Of a stretch of DNA of 64,000 nt, positions 9,878 through 19,505 are shown one piece after another. The number at the start of each line of letters is the position of its first letter. Position 1 is the stretch's first letter. The stretch comes from an uncultured Phocaeicola sp. (GTDB lineage: Bacteria > Bacteroidota > Bacteroidia > Bacteroidales > Bacteroidaceae), in contig CANQSM010000001.1 in NCBI GenBank assembly GCA_947626525.1, positions 62,001-126,000 on the forward strand, in the 5' to 3' direction. The translations under genes were made by a program, and so were the position numbers. The notes under the pieces are model-generated. The model did not search any database and had not been told where the DNA came from. It saw only the letters and a list, made by a program, of their open reading frames with translations.

Positions 9878-11412
9878 TCCTTATTTAAATTGGGGTTATA
9901 TTCCGATGCGGGAAGTTTCACAATGTACTCGTCTTCCTGCACCGCACCGTCTTTCCACATCATCGTAGCGGAATGATTCCGTTTGTAGACATAAAACATC
10001 AATCCTTCCGCAAAGAACTCCCTCCGATATTCATTTATCATTTCCGTCCTCACCTCATCAAGCGACGCGAACGCATCCGCTTCCAACAGCACTTCACGGT
10101 CGCGCATATAAATGCGATACAACCGGTTCGCTTCCTCCAGGCTCGTAGTGGTTTCCATTGCAATCAGATAGATTTCGGACATACGTATCAACGGGATCAC
10201 CTGATGTTTCCGCATCAGATTCTTCGCGTCATCCTCATAATAATATTTCATTACCGCACAGTAAGTAGCTCCTGTGTTTTCGCGAAGCGATTTATTCCAA
10301 ACGGAACGATAACGGTTATGGGAAGCCGTCAACATCCCATTGTACAAGTCATTGAGCTTGTCAACGGACAAAATATAATAGCGGGTCGGACTGTAAAAGT
10401 GGTTATCCGCAGTCGCTCCCACCAATGTAGACACAGTATAATTCTTCAAGTCGAATTTACTCAGCAAAAGCAAGGCTTCCGACGGACATGCGTAATAGTT
10501 GTTGCTCTTGGACAAATCCGAAGCGCCGGTCAAAGGGAAACGGGTCTCGCCGTCAATCTCCAAATTGATGATCTCCATTGCCAGTTTATATGCGTCTTCC
10601 GTCTTTCCCAAGTAAAGAGCCAGACGGGCCTGCATGGCTCTCACAGCCCAATAGTTCATCCGGAACTGACGGTCAAGCAAAAACTCGTCGGATAGGCTGT
10701 TGTCGCTGTTTACCTGTTCGAAAGTAGCTTCATAAGAAGGGTCGCCCTCTTTCAATAAAGCCGCGGCTTTATCCAGATCCTCTTCCAACCTTGTCACATA
10801 TTCGGTAAACGAATAATAAGCCGGCACCTCATCCAACTGTGTCGTATAGGAATAGGGAAGCTCCACCTGCCGGTTCGCCCCTTGCGGCAACTGCCCGAAC
10901 AAACGCAGCACATCCATCTGGCAATACGCGCGCAACGCATAGGCCTCGCCCATAAACATTTCCCGTGTTTTCTCGCTTGCGAACACATCCTTGTCGGTAT
11001 CACAGTGCTTCAGAACTATATTCGCTTGCGTCACCACATTAAACAATCCCGTATAGATGGCCTGAACCGCCGTCTTCGCATAATCATTGTCATAATCGTG
11101 CAAATTCAAATAATGATCAGCCATAACCGATTCCGAGGCATTCTGGCCGAACTGCCACAAATTCGCCAACGACTCGATATTCGTCATGGTCAGGCGTTCA
11201 CCATATACATCCCGGTCAGCCATAGCCATATAACAACCTGTCAGCGCACTTTTAAACCCCTCATACGACCGGAATATATCCTCCTCCTTATCTTCCAAAT
11301 CGGACCGGACATCCAACCAGTCGTCACAAGAAGAGAAGCAACACGTAAGAACCGCCCATAAGGCTATATAGATTTTCCTTTTCATACTCTTTCCTTTTCC
11401 ATTAATATCCAT
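9874..11412 (-). CDS. RagB/SusD-family outer-membrane lipoprotein
   Basis: Lipobox CCFSSCDDWLDV; SusD N-terminal and C-terminal motifs (RMSEIYLIAME, NEYRREFFAEGLMFYVYKR). Start may be the internal Met at 11385. Confidence 0.9.
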   Translation of the reverse strand: MDINGKGKSMKRKIYIALWAVLTCCFSSCDDWLDVRSDLEDKEEDIFRSYEGFKSALTGCYMAMADRDVYGERLTMTNIESLANLWQFGQNASESVMADHYLNLHDYDNDYAKTAVQAIYTGLFNVVTQANIVLKHCDTDKDVFASEKTREMFMGEAYALRAYCQMDVLRLFGQLPQGANRQVELPYSYTTQLDEVPAYYSFTEYVTRLEEDLDKAAALLKEGDPSYEATFEQVNSDNSLSDEFLLDRQFRMNYWAVRAMQARLALYLGKTEDAYKLAMEIINLEIDGETRFPLTGASDLSKSNNYYACPSEALLLLSKFDLKNYTVSTLVGATADNHFYSPTRYYILSVDKLNDLYNGMLTASHNRYRSVWNKSLRENTGATYCAVMKYYYEDDAKNLMRKHQVIPLIRMSEIYLIAMETTTSLEEANRLYRIYMRDREVLLEADAFASLDEVRTEMINEYRREFFAEGLMFYVYKRNHSATMMWKDGAVQEDEYIVKLPASEYNPNLNKE

Positions 11413-14400
11413 TAAAACAAGAATTTCACACTTGCCTGCACATTCCGGGCAAACGGATAATTGATACCTCGCTCCAGTTTTACAGACGAGAAATAGAATA
11501 TATCAGACATATTCACCCCAAATGTAACGGTCTGTACCGGCAGCGCTTTCCGCAAGGCATCGTTATCCCATTTATATTGCAGGCTTACCGATTGCAACTC
11601 CAACACCCTCTCGTCCATCACATAACGTGATGTCGATTTGGTGTCATTATCCGAGAACCCTTTGAAGAATGTCACGTCTCCCGGCTTCATCCAGCGCTCA
11701 CTCCACACGCGCTTATCCACATTTTGGTCAAGAATGGCGCTTCTTCTCACTTCCACCCTATCCCGCAAAGTCGAGTTGTACACTTGTCCACCCCAACGAT
11801 AGGCGAAAGAAAGATTCAGGGAAAATCCCTTCCACCTGACCATAGAGCTCAATATACCTTTGTATTTGGGATCTTTGCAGCCCAAATATACCATATCGGA
11901 AGATTTCCACGTATTCGTCACATTTCCATCCTTATCCAAAAATATCTCCTCGCCCGTGCTGGGGTCGATTCCCAAGGAACGGACCCCGTATATCGCGTTT
12001 TGCGGACGTCCTACCGTCAGCAGATTGGCAATCTCGACATCTTGTTCCAAATAGGCCTTATTCTGCGCTTCAATATCAGCCGACAATTCGGTGATTTCAT
12101 TCTTGTTGTACACCAACTGGCCACTCAACATCCAACTCAAATCATGCACACGGTCGCGAATCAGATACGCGCTCAAAGAAGCCTCGAAGCCCACATTCTT
12201 CACGGCCCCGACATTCGCCGAATAGGAAGAGAACCCCATAGAAAGAGGCAGGTCCATGTAGGAAAGCAGGTTGGATGTTTTCTTCGTATACACATCAAAC
12301 GAGCCTTTCAAGCGGTCATTCCATAGTCCCCACTCTATTCCCAGATTGAATTCGTCCGTCTTCTGCCACGTCAAATCGGGATTTCCCAAACCTTGCAAAA
12401 GCGCGCCTCCCCAATTGAGATACTTGTTATCCGTTATATAATCATATACCGACAAAGTGCCGGCGGAAGAAGTCAGCTGGGTACCTGTCTCTCCATAAGA
12501 AGCTTTCAGACGCAACGTATTTATCACACTGTTTTCCCGTAAGAACCCTTCATTATGCAAGTTCCAGCCAAGGCCTACACTATAGAAGGGCGCATACTTC
12601 TTATTACTTCCGAAATTGGAATTGCCGTCAACACGATAGGACACATCCACGTAATAACGGTTATCGTATGTATAACTGGCATTTCCGGTCAGGCCGAAAC
12701 GACGATATATCGACTGCGAACCTGACGGCTTCGAATTCTTCGCATACTGTTGCGCGTTTACCAGACTGGTAATATTCTCCGTACCGAATCCTTCCAGATT
12801 GAAAATATACATGTGCGATTTTCCCTCCGACGCCGAAAGGTCGACACCGACATACAACTGATGGACATCCTTGAAGACCTTGCTGTAGGAGAATGTAAGA
12901 TTCGCATTCATGGAAAAATCCTTCCCGGTATTGTAATCGTATGTTCCCTTGCGGAAATAGCCTTCATCGGAAGCGTACTCGTCCCCATCGAACCTTGAAT
13001 TATAAGGAGACACGAACACGTCCCTTGTGTTCCGCACATTCGTAAGTCCCAACTGCCCGCGCACGGTGAACTCCGGCAACGGTTTCCATTCTATCGAGAA
13101 ATTATTGGTCACTTCCTCATACCCTGACTTATCAAAGGAATTCAACGAAGCGTCATACAACGGATTTCCGGCATAAGCCTGATAATACTCCCTGTGCCGG
13201 TAAGAACGTATCCAATCCCCGTTCTCATCCACCGGCGATTCATAGGGATTCATGGACACATAATCGCTGAACGATCCATATTTGCTCTCGCGGCTACGAT
13301 TCACCCCGATAGAAGTATAGTTCTTGAAAATGAAGTCCTTTACCCGATACATCAAGGTAATGTCTCCGGTAAAGTTTCTCCGTTCCGAGTCTTTCATAGC
13401 TCCCTGCGTGTTGCCATACGTTGCGGAAGCCGCCCAGCGGAACTCTTCGCTACCTCCTTCAAGGCGAAGGTTATAACGCTGTCCCACTCCGGTATGGAGA
13501 GGTTTGCTTATCCAATCGGTATCCACTCCCCGAAGTACGTCTCTCAACCTCCTGTTGTACACCTCCTGCCAATTCGTATCCGACGGGGGATAATCGTCAT
13601 GGTACAAGCCCAACGAATTCTCCAGTTCCAGCTTCTGCGCCGCATTCAGCAAATCATAGGAAGTCAAGTCCGGAATCTCGAACGTAAGCCCCATTTCCGC
13701 GTTGGCCCTCAGCTTGCCGGCTTCCGGCTCTTTCGTAACGACCACAATCACACCATTTGCGCCCCGCGAGCCATAAATGGCCGTAGCCGCGGCATCCTTC
13801 AATATATTAATGGATTCAATCTCCTCATCATTGTAATCCATCAACTTGGTCAAGGATATTTCAAATCCGTCCATAATGATAAGAGGTGTGTTCACCATGC
13901 TTTTCTGCGACTCGTTGAACTCCTTCAAATCAGTCGGTATCGAAGCGTTACCGCGGATACTGATGGAGGGAAGGTTATTCGGGTTACTTCCGTTCAGGTT
14001 ATCGACCGCGAAATTCAGCGAGGCGTCGATATTCTTCAGCGTATGCAACAGGTTCTGCCCCTTAAACATGTCCAGTTGCTCTTTCGTCACCGTCGACACG
14101 GCTCCCGTGTAACTTTCCTTTGCCTTCCTGAAGATACCGGTCACCACCACATCTTTCAATGTTGTCTGCGAGCTTTCCCTCAATTCAACCGTTAATTTAG
14201 CCATACCATTATATACGACCTCCTTCGGCTCCATACCTATATAACTGAACGTCAGCACTTCACCGGGCTCCACCTCTATTTCATAATTACCATCCACGTC
14301 TGTCGCCACACCTCTATGTGTGCCTTTTATCATCACCGCAGCCCCTATGACAGGAAAATTGTCCTTGTCCAACACCGTACCTCTCAACTTACGAACCTGT

Positions 14401-14783
14401 GTTCCGGCTTTTACCACTCCTTTCTTGGCAACGGTTACCATTTTCCCGTCTATTTTAAAAACAATGTCTGTTTCCCCAAACACACGGGCAAGTACAGACG
14501 GGACGGGTTCATTCGTAGCTTTCACCGTAACAGGCGGCACAGAAGCAAGTTGTTCGGTATTGTACATAAAGTCCATACCGGTTTGTTGATGAATGGCATC
14601 GAACAACTGTTTCACCGTCACATTCCTCAAATCCAATGTGACACGCTGACCGTCATCGTTTACCAGTTCAACCACATTATCCGCCCCTCTCCACGAGTTT
14701 TCGGGAGAACGGGCCCAAGCGGGTCGCGACAATAGCATGCCGGACACCAAAGCCAGACATAAAAATGTTTTTTCTCTCATCAT
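11412..14783 (-). CDS. SusC/RagA TonB-dependent transporter with N-terminal STN (signalling) domain
   Basis: STN domain (VTLDLRNVTVKQLFDAIHQQTGMDFMYN), carboxypeptidase-regulatory-like domain, plug (SINILKDAAATAIYGSRGANGVIVVVTK), beta-barrel end NVQASVKFLF. Confidence 0.95.
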   Translation of the reverse strand: MMREKTFLCLALVSGMLLSRPAWARSPENSWRGADNVVELVNDDGQRVTLDLRNVTVKQLFDAIHQQTGMDFMYNTEQLASVPPVTVKATNEPVPSVLARVFGETDIVFKIDGKMVTVAKKGVVKAGTQVRKLRGTVLDKDNFPVIGAAVMIKGTHRGVATDVDGNYEIEVEPGEVLTFSYIGMEPKEVVYNGMAKLTVELRESSQTTLKDVVVTGIFRKAKESYTGAVSTVTKEQLDMFKGQNLLHTLKNIDASLNFAVDNLNGSNPNNLPSISIRGNASIPTDLKEFNESQKSMVNTPLIIMDGFEISLTKLMDYNDEEIESINILKDAAATAIYGSRGANGVIVVVTKEPEAGKLRANAEMGLTFEIPDLTSYDLLNAAQKLELENSLGLYHDDYPPSDTNWQEVYNRRLRDVLRGVDTDWISKPLHTGVGQRYNLRLEGGSEEFRWAASATYGNTQGAMKDSERRNFTGDITLMYRVKDFIFKNYTSIGVNRSRESKYGSFSDYVSMNPYESPVDENGDWIRSYRHREYYQAYAGNPLYDASLNSFDKSGYEEVTNNFSIEWKPLPEFTVRGQLGLTNVRNTRDVFVSPYNSRFDGDEYASDEGYFRKGTYDYNTGKDFSMNANLTFSYSKVFKDVHQLYVGVDLSASEGKSHMYIFNLEGFGTENITSLVNAQQYAKNSKPSGSQSIYRRFGLTGNASYTYDNRYYVDVSYRVDGNSNFGSNKKYAPFYSVGLGWNLHNEGFLRENSVINTLRLKASYGETGTQLTSSAGTLSVYDYITDNKYLNWGGALLQGLGNPDLTWQKTDEFNLGIEWGLWNDRLKGSFDVYTKKTSNLLSYMDLPLSMGFSSYSANVGAVKNVGFEASLSAYLIRDRVHDLSWMLSGQLVYNKNEITELSADIEAQNKAYLEQDVEIANLLTVGRPQNAIYGVRSLGIDPSTGEEIFLDKDGNVTNTWKSSDMVYLGCKDPKYKGILSSMVRWKGFSLNLSFAYRWGGQVYNSTLRDRVEVRRSAILDQNVDKRVWSERWMKPGDVTFFKGFSDNDTKSTSRYVMDERVLELQSVSLQYKWDNDALRKALPVQTVTFGVNMSDIFYFSSVKLERGINYPFARNVQASVKFLF

Positions 14784-14796
14784 GTAACATTAAATA

Positions 14797-15909
14797 TTAT
14801 GGTTTTCTCATTATTCTAATCTGATGGTTCCGTATTTGGAATTGTACGTTTACAGTAGCTTCCACTCCTTTCAGAATCACATTGATATCTTCATAGCGGC
14901 TGACGTTTCCGGTAAAATGCAGGTCAGCCAGCTCCGTGTCCTGAAAGCGGACATCCATGTTATACCACAAGGAAAGGGTTTCCATGATTTCCCCCAATGA
15001 TTCGTCCTCGAATACGAAACGGTTGCGGTGCCATGCCGTATAGGGTTCCAGATTCTTGTCCGAAATGCTGAGGGAACGCTCCGTTCCGTTCCATACCGCT
15101 ACCTGGCCGACTTCCAGCATACGCGCCTCTTCCTCGGAGAAGAACACTCCGATGGAGCCTTCCTCCAACGCTACGGTAACAGTTTGCGGAGAACGCGCAT
15201 TGACACTGAACTTAGTCCCGTATTGTCTGATAGTCAAACCGTTTGCCTGCACATAAAAAGGCCGCCCGGCATCTTTGGCCACTTCGAAATAAGCTTCCCC
15301 GGTGAGAGTCACGACCCGTTTGTCCCGGTCGAACGAAAGAGGGTATTTCAGTTCGGAAAGGGAATTCAGATGAACCATGGTCCCGTCGGGCAAAGTTATA
15401 TGGTATTCACCACCACGGGGAGTCACTAACGTATTCTGCTGACTGGTGCTTACCTTGCTGTCTTCTTCATAACGCAACCTGCCATTCTCGTCCGCCGCCA
15501 TCAGCTGATCATCGATGCGTATCCATCCCAGCTCTCTGGAATTGCCAAGTTCCACGATTGCGCCATTTCCCAAATAAAGGGTAGCTTTCGGGCTTCCAGG
15601 CACTATTTCGTCGGATTGCCCGGGAGAACTTAACCCCAGCCACAGGCTGAAAGCGAGCAGCACAGGCAAGGCAAGCATGGCAGCCCAAGTAGCGACATGT
15701 CTCCAATTGAATCTCCGCACAACCGGAACAGGTTGCGGACGCATCTCACAATAGGCGCGATAAAGTTCCCTGTAATTATGGCGCAACTGAAGTTTCCGGA
15801 AATAAGCCTCATGTGCGGGGTCTTCATCCAACCATGCTCGCAGGGCCTTTTCTTCCTCTTCATTCAAAATGCCCAAAACATGCTTCGCCAATAACTCCTC
15901 TATCTTCAT
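14797..15909 (-). CDS. FecR-family anti-sigma factor
   Basis: LVTPRGGEYHITLPDGTMVHLNSLSELKYPLSF...VTLTGEAYFEVAKDAGRPFYV. Likely start MKIEELLAKHV at 15909; ORF extends to 16014. Confidence 0.93.
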   Translation of the reverse strand: MKIEELLAKHVLGILNEEEEKALRAWLDEDPAHEAYFRKLQLRHNYRELYRAYCEMRPQPVPVVRRFNWRHVATWAAMLALPVLLAFSLWLGLSSPGQSDEIVPGSPKATLYLGNGAIVELGNSRELGWIRIDDQLMAADENGRLRYEEDSKVSTSQQNTLVTPRGGEYHITLPDGTMVHLNSLSELKYPLSFDRDKRVVTLTGEAYFEVAKDAGRPFYVQANGLTIRQYGTKFSVNARSPQTVTVALEEGSIGVFFSEEEARMLEVGQVAVWNGTERSLSISDKNLEPYTAWHRNRFVFEDESLGEIMETLSLWYNMDVRFQDTELADLHFTGNVSRYEDINVILKGVEATVNVQFQIRNHQIRIMRKP

Positions 15910-15946
15910 TTCATTTTGTCGTTTATTATTAAAACGACAAGAGGTA

Positions 15947-16513
15947 TCAAAGGGGGTATGCCATTTCCAAAAAAATGAGAAGGAATGATGTTTTTTTATT
16001 ATTCCGGCTGCCAAAATGCTCTCTCAGCATTTTCATGGCTTTCTTTTTCTGCGTTTTGACAGTAAGGACAGAGAGATTCAGTTGGCAGGCAATCTCTTCG
16101 TTCGACAAGCCGTCGAGATGCATCAGAAAGATTTCACGGCAACGTCCCGGCAGCCGGTCTATGGCCTGAAACAGGAGATTCAGCATCTCTTCATCCAATC
16201 TGGCTTCCCAGCGGCTTTCCCTGGAAGCGGAAAGGAAATGCTCCGCATAGCGGTTCTCCACTTCCAGATGTTTTAAGAAATCGAGCGCCGAGTTCCTTAC
16301 GGAAGTATATAGATACGTATTCAAAGCCGTCTTCGAGAAGAAACGCGGTTCTTTCTCCCACAAACCGACAAAAATCTCCTGCACGATGTCTTCCGCGACA
16401 TCCCGCCTTGCCACATAGCTCTCGGCAAAACTCACCAAAGAATCGTAATACTCCTTATACAAAAGCTGAAAGGATTCTTTCACTCTCTCCTTATCGGGGT
16501 CCGTATTTCTCAT
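15947..16513 (-). CDS. ECF RNA polymerase sigma-70 factor (Bacteroidetes expansion family)
   Basis: YYDSLVSFAESYVARRDVAEDIVQEIFVGLWEK; LPGRCREIFLMHLDGLSNEEIACQLNLSVLTVKTQKKKAMKML (regions 2 and 4). Confidence 0.93.
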   Translation of the reverse strand: MRNTDPDKERVKESFQLLYKEYYDSLVSFAESYVARRDVAEDIVQEIFVGLWEKEPRFFSKTALNTYLYTSVRNSALDFLKHLEVENRYAEHFLSASRESRWEARLDEEMLNLLFQAIDRLPGRCREIFLMHLDGLSNEEIACQLNLSVLTVKTQKKKAMKMLREHFGSRNNKKTSFLLIFLEMAYPL

Positions 16514-16556
16514 GCTCCGCCTTTCCTGTTTCTACTAATTACGCTTCATCATCGTA

Positions 16557-16588
16557 CAAAAGTAAACAGAATGTGTGAATGAAGCAAT
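16557..16588 (-). promoter_or_regulatory. Putative Bacteroidales-type promoter of the sigma/FecR/SusCD operon
   Basis: Minus strand reads ATTG-N20-TACTTTTG (+ strand CAAAAGTA 16557-16564, CAAT 16585-16588), close to TTTG-N19/21-TAnnTTTG. Confidence 0.5.
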
Positions 16589-16702
16589 AATCCGTCTCTT
16601 TTTTAACAGCCTCATTCCGAAGTCCTTTCCGGCATCCTCTCACTCCCGTACATCCACACATCGATTTTTCACATTCCCGCACGGCACAAAACATATACGA
16701 CC

Positions 16703-16752
16703 GACGCGGACTCCGCGGCAACCCATCGGGTCATCTCCGCGGAATCCGCGTC
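16703..16752. repeat. Long inverted repeat / stem-loop 3' of the acyl-CoA dehydrogenase gene
   Basis: GACGCGGACTCCGCGG (16703-16718) pairs with CCGCGGAATCCGCGTC (16737-16752) over 16 bp with one mismatch; loop itself contains ACCCATCGGGT. No T-tract. Confidence 0.7.
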
Positions 16753-16775
16753 TGGCAGAAAGGGCGGATATGAAA

Positions 16776-18482
16776 TTATCTGCGGTAAGCTTCCAACCCT
16801 TCAGCCTTAAACTTGCGAATGAAATTGAAGTGTTTCTCCACTTCCGCTTCAGCATAATTCACATACACCAACGCCGACTTCGCAAACATTTCCGGCTCGC
16901 GGGTCGCGTCCTGAACAATCAAGTGGGACATGACGCACACGGCAGCCATCTCGTAAAGGCGACGGGCCACGAAATCCAGCAACTCCTGATTCTGTGCCTC
17001 TTTCACCGCACCGGTGCAAGACTCAAGCTTGACAGTCATTTCCTTTATACGCTCCAGCAGAGGTTTCATTTCCTCGCTGCAAGGAACTTGCTCAAAATCA
17101 TGAAGCGTAGCGGCATACGAGCCATTGGTCACGTAGCGGATGGCAGCCACGGTCTGCAACTGGGTCGTCCCTTCGTAAATGGAAGTGATACGCGCGTCAC
17201 GGTAAATGCGCTGGCAAGCATACTCCAGCATGAAGCCGGAACCGCCATGAATCTGGATGCAATCGTACGCATTCTGGTTGGCATACTCGGAATTCATGCC
17301 TTTTGCCAGCGGAGTGAACGCGTCGGCCAGCTTCGCATAAGCTTTCTGCTCCTGACGCTCCTCCGGAGTGAGCTTACGCTCGCGGGCAATGTCGTCCAAT
17401 GCCTTGTAAATGTCCACATAACGTGAAGTCTGGTACAGCAACGAACGTCCCGCGTCCAATTTGGCTTTCATGAGAGCCAGCATATCGTACACGGCAGGGA
17501 AGTCGATAATCGCCTTGCCAAACTGTTTGCGGTCCCTGGCATAAGCCAAGCCCTCGTTGTAGGCGGCCTGCGACAAGCCGACCGACTGGGCGGCAATACC
17601 CAGGCGGGCTCCATTCATCAAGGCCATCACATATTTAATCAGACCTAACTTGCGATCGCCGCAAAGTTCGGCCTTGGCATTCTTGTAGACCAGCTCGCAA
17701 GTGGGTGAGCCGTGGATGCCTAATTTATTTTCAATACGGCGTACATTCACACCGCCCTGATTCTTATCGTAGATGAACATGGACAGGCCGCGTCCGTCTT
17801 TGGTTCCCTCCTCCGAGCGGGCCAACACCAGATGGATGTCCGCGTCACCGTTGGTAATGAAACGTTTCACACCGTTCAGACGCCAGCAGTTCTCTTTCTC
17901 ATCGAAAGTCGCTTTCAACATCACGCTCTGCAGATCGGAACCCGCATCCGGCTCCGTCAAGTCCATCGACATGGTCTCGCCCGCGCATACACGCGGAATG
18001 AAACGGCTGTGCTGATCCTCGTTGCCGAACTCATAAAGCGTCTCGATGCAATCCTGCAACGACCAGATATTCCCGAAGCCCGCATCGGCAGCCGCCACGA
18101 TTTCCGCACACATGGTATACGGCGTAATCGGGAAGTTCAGTCCGCCAAAACGGCGCGGCATGGTCATACCGTTCAACCCGGCCTTCACCATGGCATCCAG
18201 ATTCTGTACCGTTCCCGAAGCATACCGCACCCGGCCGTTCGCGCAACGGGGGCCTTCCGCGTCCACGCCCTCAGCATTGGGGGCGATGATTTCACCACTA
18301 ATTTCGCCAGTGATATCCAGCACTTTATCATAAGAGTCCATTGCGTCCTCGAAATCCACGGGAGCATAATCAAACTCATCCTTGTCTCTGTAATCGCGCT
18401 CTTTCAGTTCACAGATACGCTTCATCATCGGATTGTTCAAGTGATACTTGAGTTCCGGTATGTCTTTATAAAAGTTTGCCAT
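16776..18482 (-). CDS. Acyl-CoA dehydrogenase
   Basis: MSMDLTEPDAGSDLQSVMLKATFDEKENCWRLNGVKRFITNGD; RKQFGKAIIDFPAV; IQIHGGSGFMLEYACQRIYRDARITSIYEGTTQLQ. Confidence 0.95.
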   Translation of the reverse strand: MANFYKDIPELKYHLNNPMMKRICELKERDYRDKDEFDYAPVDFEDAMDSYDKVLDITGEISGEIIAPNAEGVDAEGPRCANGRVRYASGTVQNLDAMVKAGLNGMTMPRRFGGLNFPITPYTMCAEIVAAADAGFGNIWSLQDCIETLYEFGNEDQHSRFIPRVCAGETMSMDLTEPDAGSDLQSVMLKATFDEKENCWRLNGVKRFITNGDADIHLVLARSEEGTKDGRGLSMFIYDKNQGGVNVRRIENKLGIHGSPTCELVYKNAKAELCGDRKLGLIKYVMALMNGARLGIAAQSVGLSQAAYNEGLAYARDRKQFGKAIIDFPAVYDMLALMKAKLDAGRSLLYQTSRYVDIYKALDDIARERKLTPEERQEQKAYAKLADAFTPLAKGMNSEYANQNAYDCIQIHGGSGFMLEYACQRIYRDARITSIYEGTTQLQTVAAIRYVTNGSYAATLHDFEQVPCSEEMKPLLERIKEMTVKLESCTGAVKEAQNQELLDFVARRLYEMAAVCVMSHLIVQDATREPEMFAKSALVYVNYAEAEVEKHFNFIRKFKAEGLEAYRR

Positions 18483-19501
18483 TATTTACTGTTCTGTTTA
18501 TAGTACTTAATCATTTTGGGAATCACTTCTTCTACCGTACCGTTGATGACATAATCGGCTATCGTATTGATGGGCGCATTCGGGTCGTTGTTCACCGAAA
18601 TGATGATGCCGCTCTCCTGCATGCCGGCAATGTGCTGAATCTGTCCGCTAATGCCACAGGCAATATACAGTTTCGGACGCACTGTCACACCGGTCTGGCC
18701 AATCTGGCGGTCATGGTCGGCAAAGCCCGCGTCCACCGCCGCACGGCTGGCACCCACTTCCGCATGAAGCTCTTTCGCCAGGTCGAACAGCATGTCAAAG
18801 CCTTCCTTCGAGCCCATACCGTATCCTCCGGCCACCACGATGGGCGCGCCTTTCAGGTTGTGTCTGGCCTTCTCCACATGACGGTCTATCACCTTCACCA
18901 CATAATCCGTTTCGGGCACGAATTTCGCGACATCGTGTCTCACGACTTTCCCCCGATAATCAGCGTCGAGGATTTCTTTCTTCATCACGCCCTCACGTAC
19001 CGTAGCCATCTGCGGACGGTGTTCGGGATTCACGATGGTAGCCACGATGTTACCGCCGAAAGCCGGACGAATCTGGTACAGCAGGTTTTCATACGTCACG
19101 CCCGCTTTCTTGTCTTCGTGCGGACCGATTTCAAGCGAAGTGCAGTCGGCAGTCAGACCGCTGGTCAATGCGGAAGACACACGCGGACCGAGGTCGCGCC
19201 CGATAACGGTGGCGCCCATCAGGCAGATTTGGGGCTTCTCTTCCTTGAACAGGTTAATCAAGACAGAGGAATGGGGCAAAGAGGTATAGGGGAACAAGCC
19301 CGGCGCGTCGAATACATGCAGCACGTCCACCCCGTATGGCAACACTTGTTTTTCAATTTCATCCAGACCGCTGCCGGCTGCCACAGCTTCAAGTCGGCAA
19401 CCTAACTGATTCGCTAACTTACGGCCTTTGGTCAATAGTTCGAGACTTACGTCGGCAACTGTCTTGCCTTCAATCTCACAATATACAAATACGTTATTCA
19501 T
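18482..19501 (-). CDS. etfA: Electron transfer flavoprotein subunit alpha
   Basis: VVAGGYGMGSKEGFDMLFDLAKELHAEVGASRAAVDAGFADHDRQIGQTGVTVRPKLYIACGISGQIQHIAGM - ETF-alpha FAD-binding signature. Confidence 0.96.
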   Translation of the reverse strand: MNNVFVYCEIEGKTVADVSLELLTKGRKLANQLGCRLEAVAAGSGLDEIEKQVLPYGVDVLHVFDAPGLFPYTSLPHSSVLINLFKEEKPQICLMGATVIGRDLGPRVSSALTSGLTADCTSLEIGPHEDKKAGVTYENLLYQIRPAFGGNIVATIVNPEHRPQMATVREGVMKKEILDADYRGKVVRHDVAKFVPETDYVVKVIDRHVEKARHNLKGAPIVVAGGYGMGSKEGFDMLFDLAKELHAEVGASRAAVDAGFADHDRQIGQTGVTVRPKLYIACGISGQIQHIAGMQESGIIISVNNDPNAPINTIADYVINGTVEEVIPKMIKYYKQNSK

Positions 19502-19505
19502 AATT

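Noticed and set aside
13194-14195. 333-aa + strand ORF antisense to SusC
   Set aside because: Antisense to an unmistakable TonB-dependent transporter; no motif. The same applies to 48939-50054, 61238-62386, 60254-61048, 59458 and other + strand ORFs inside the PUL.
11412-14783. Possible phase-variation by invertible DNA at either susC promoter
   Set aside because: I saw no pair of inverted repeats flanking a promoter and no site-specific recombinase gene in the window.
16001-16010. A7/T7 runs near the sigma-factor 3' end as a phase-variable tract
   Set aside because: Seven-base A/T runs are common in this composition and lie at the extreme C-terminus; too weak compared with the G9 tract in susC.
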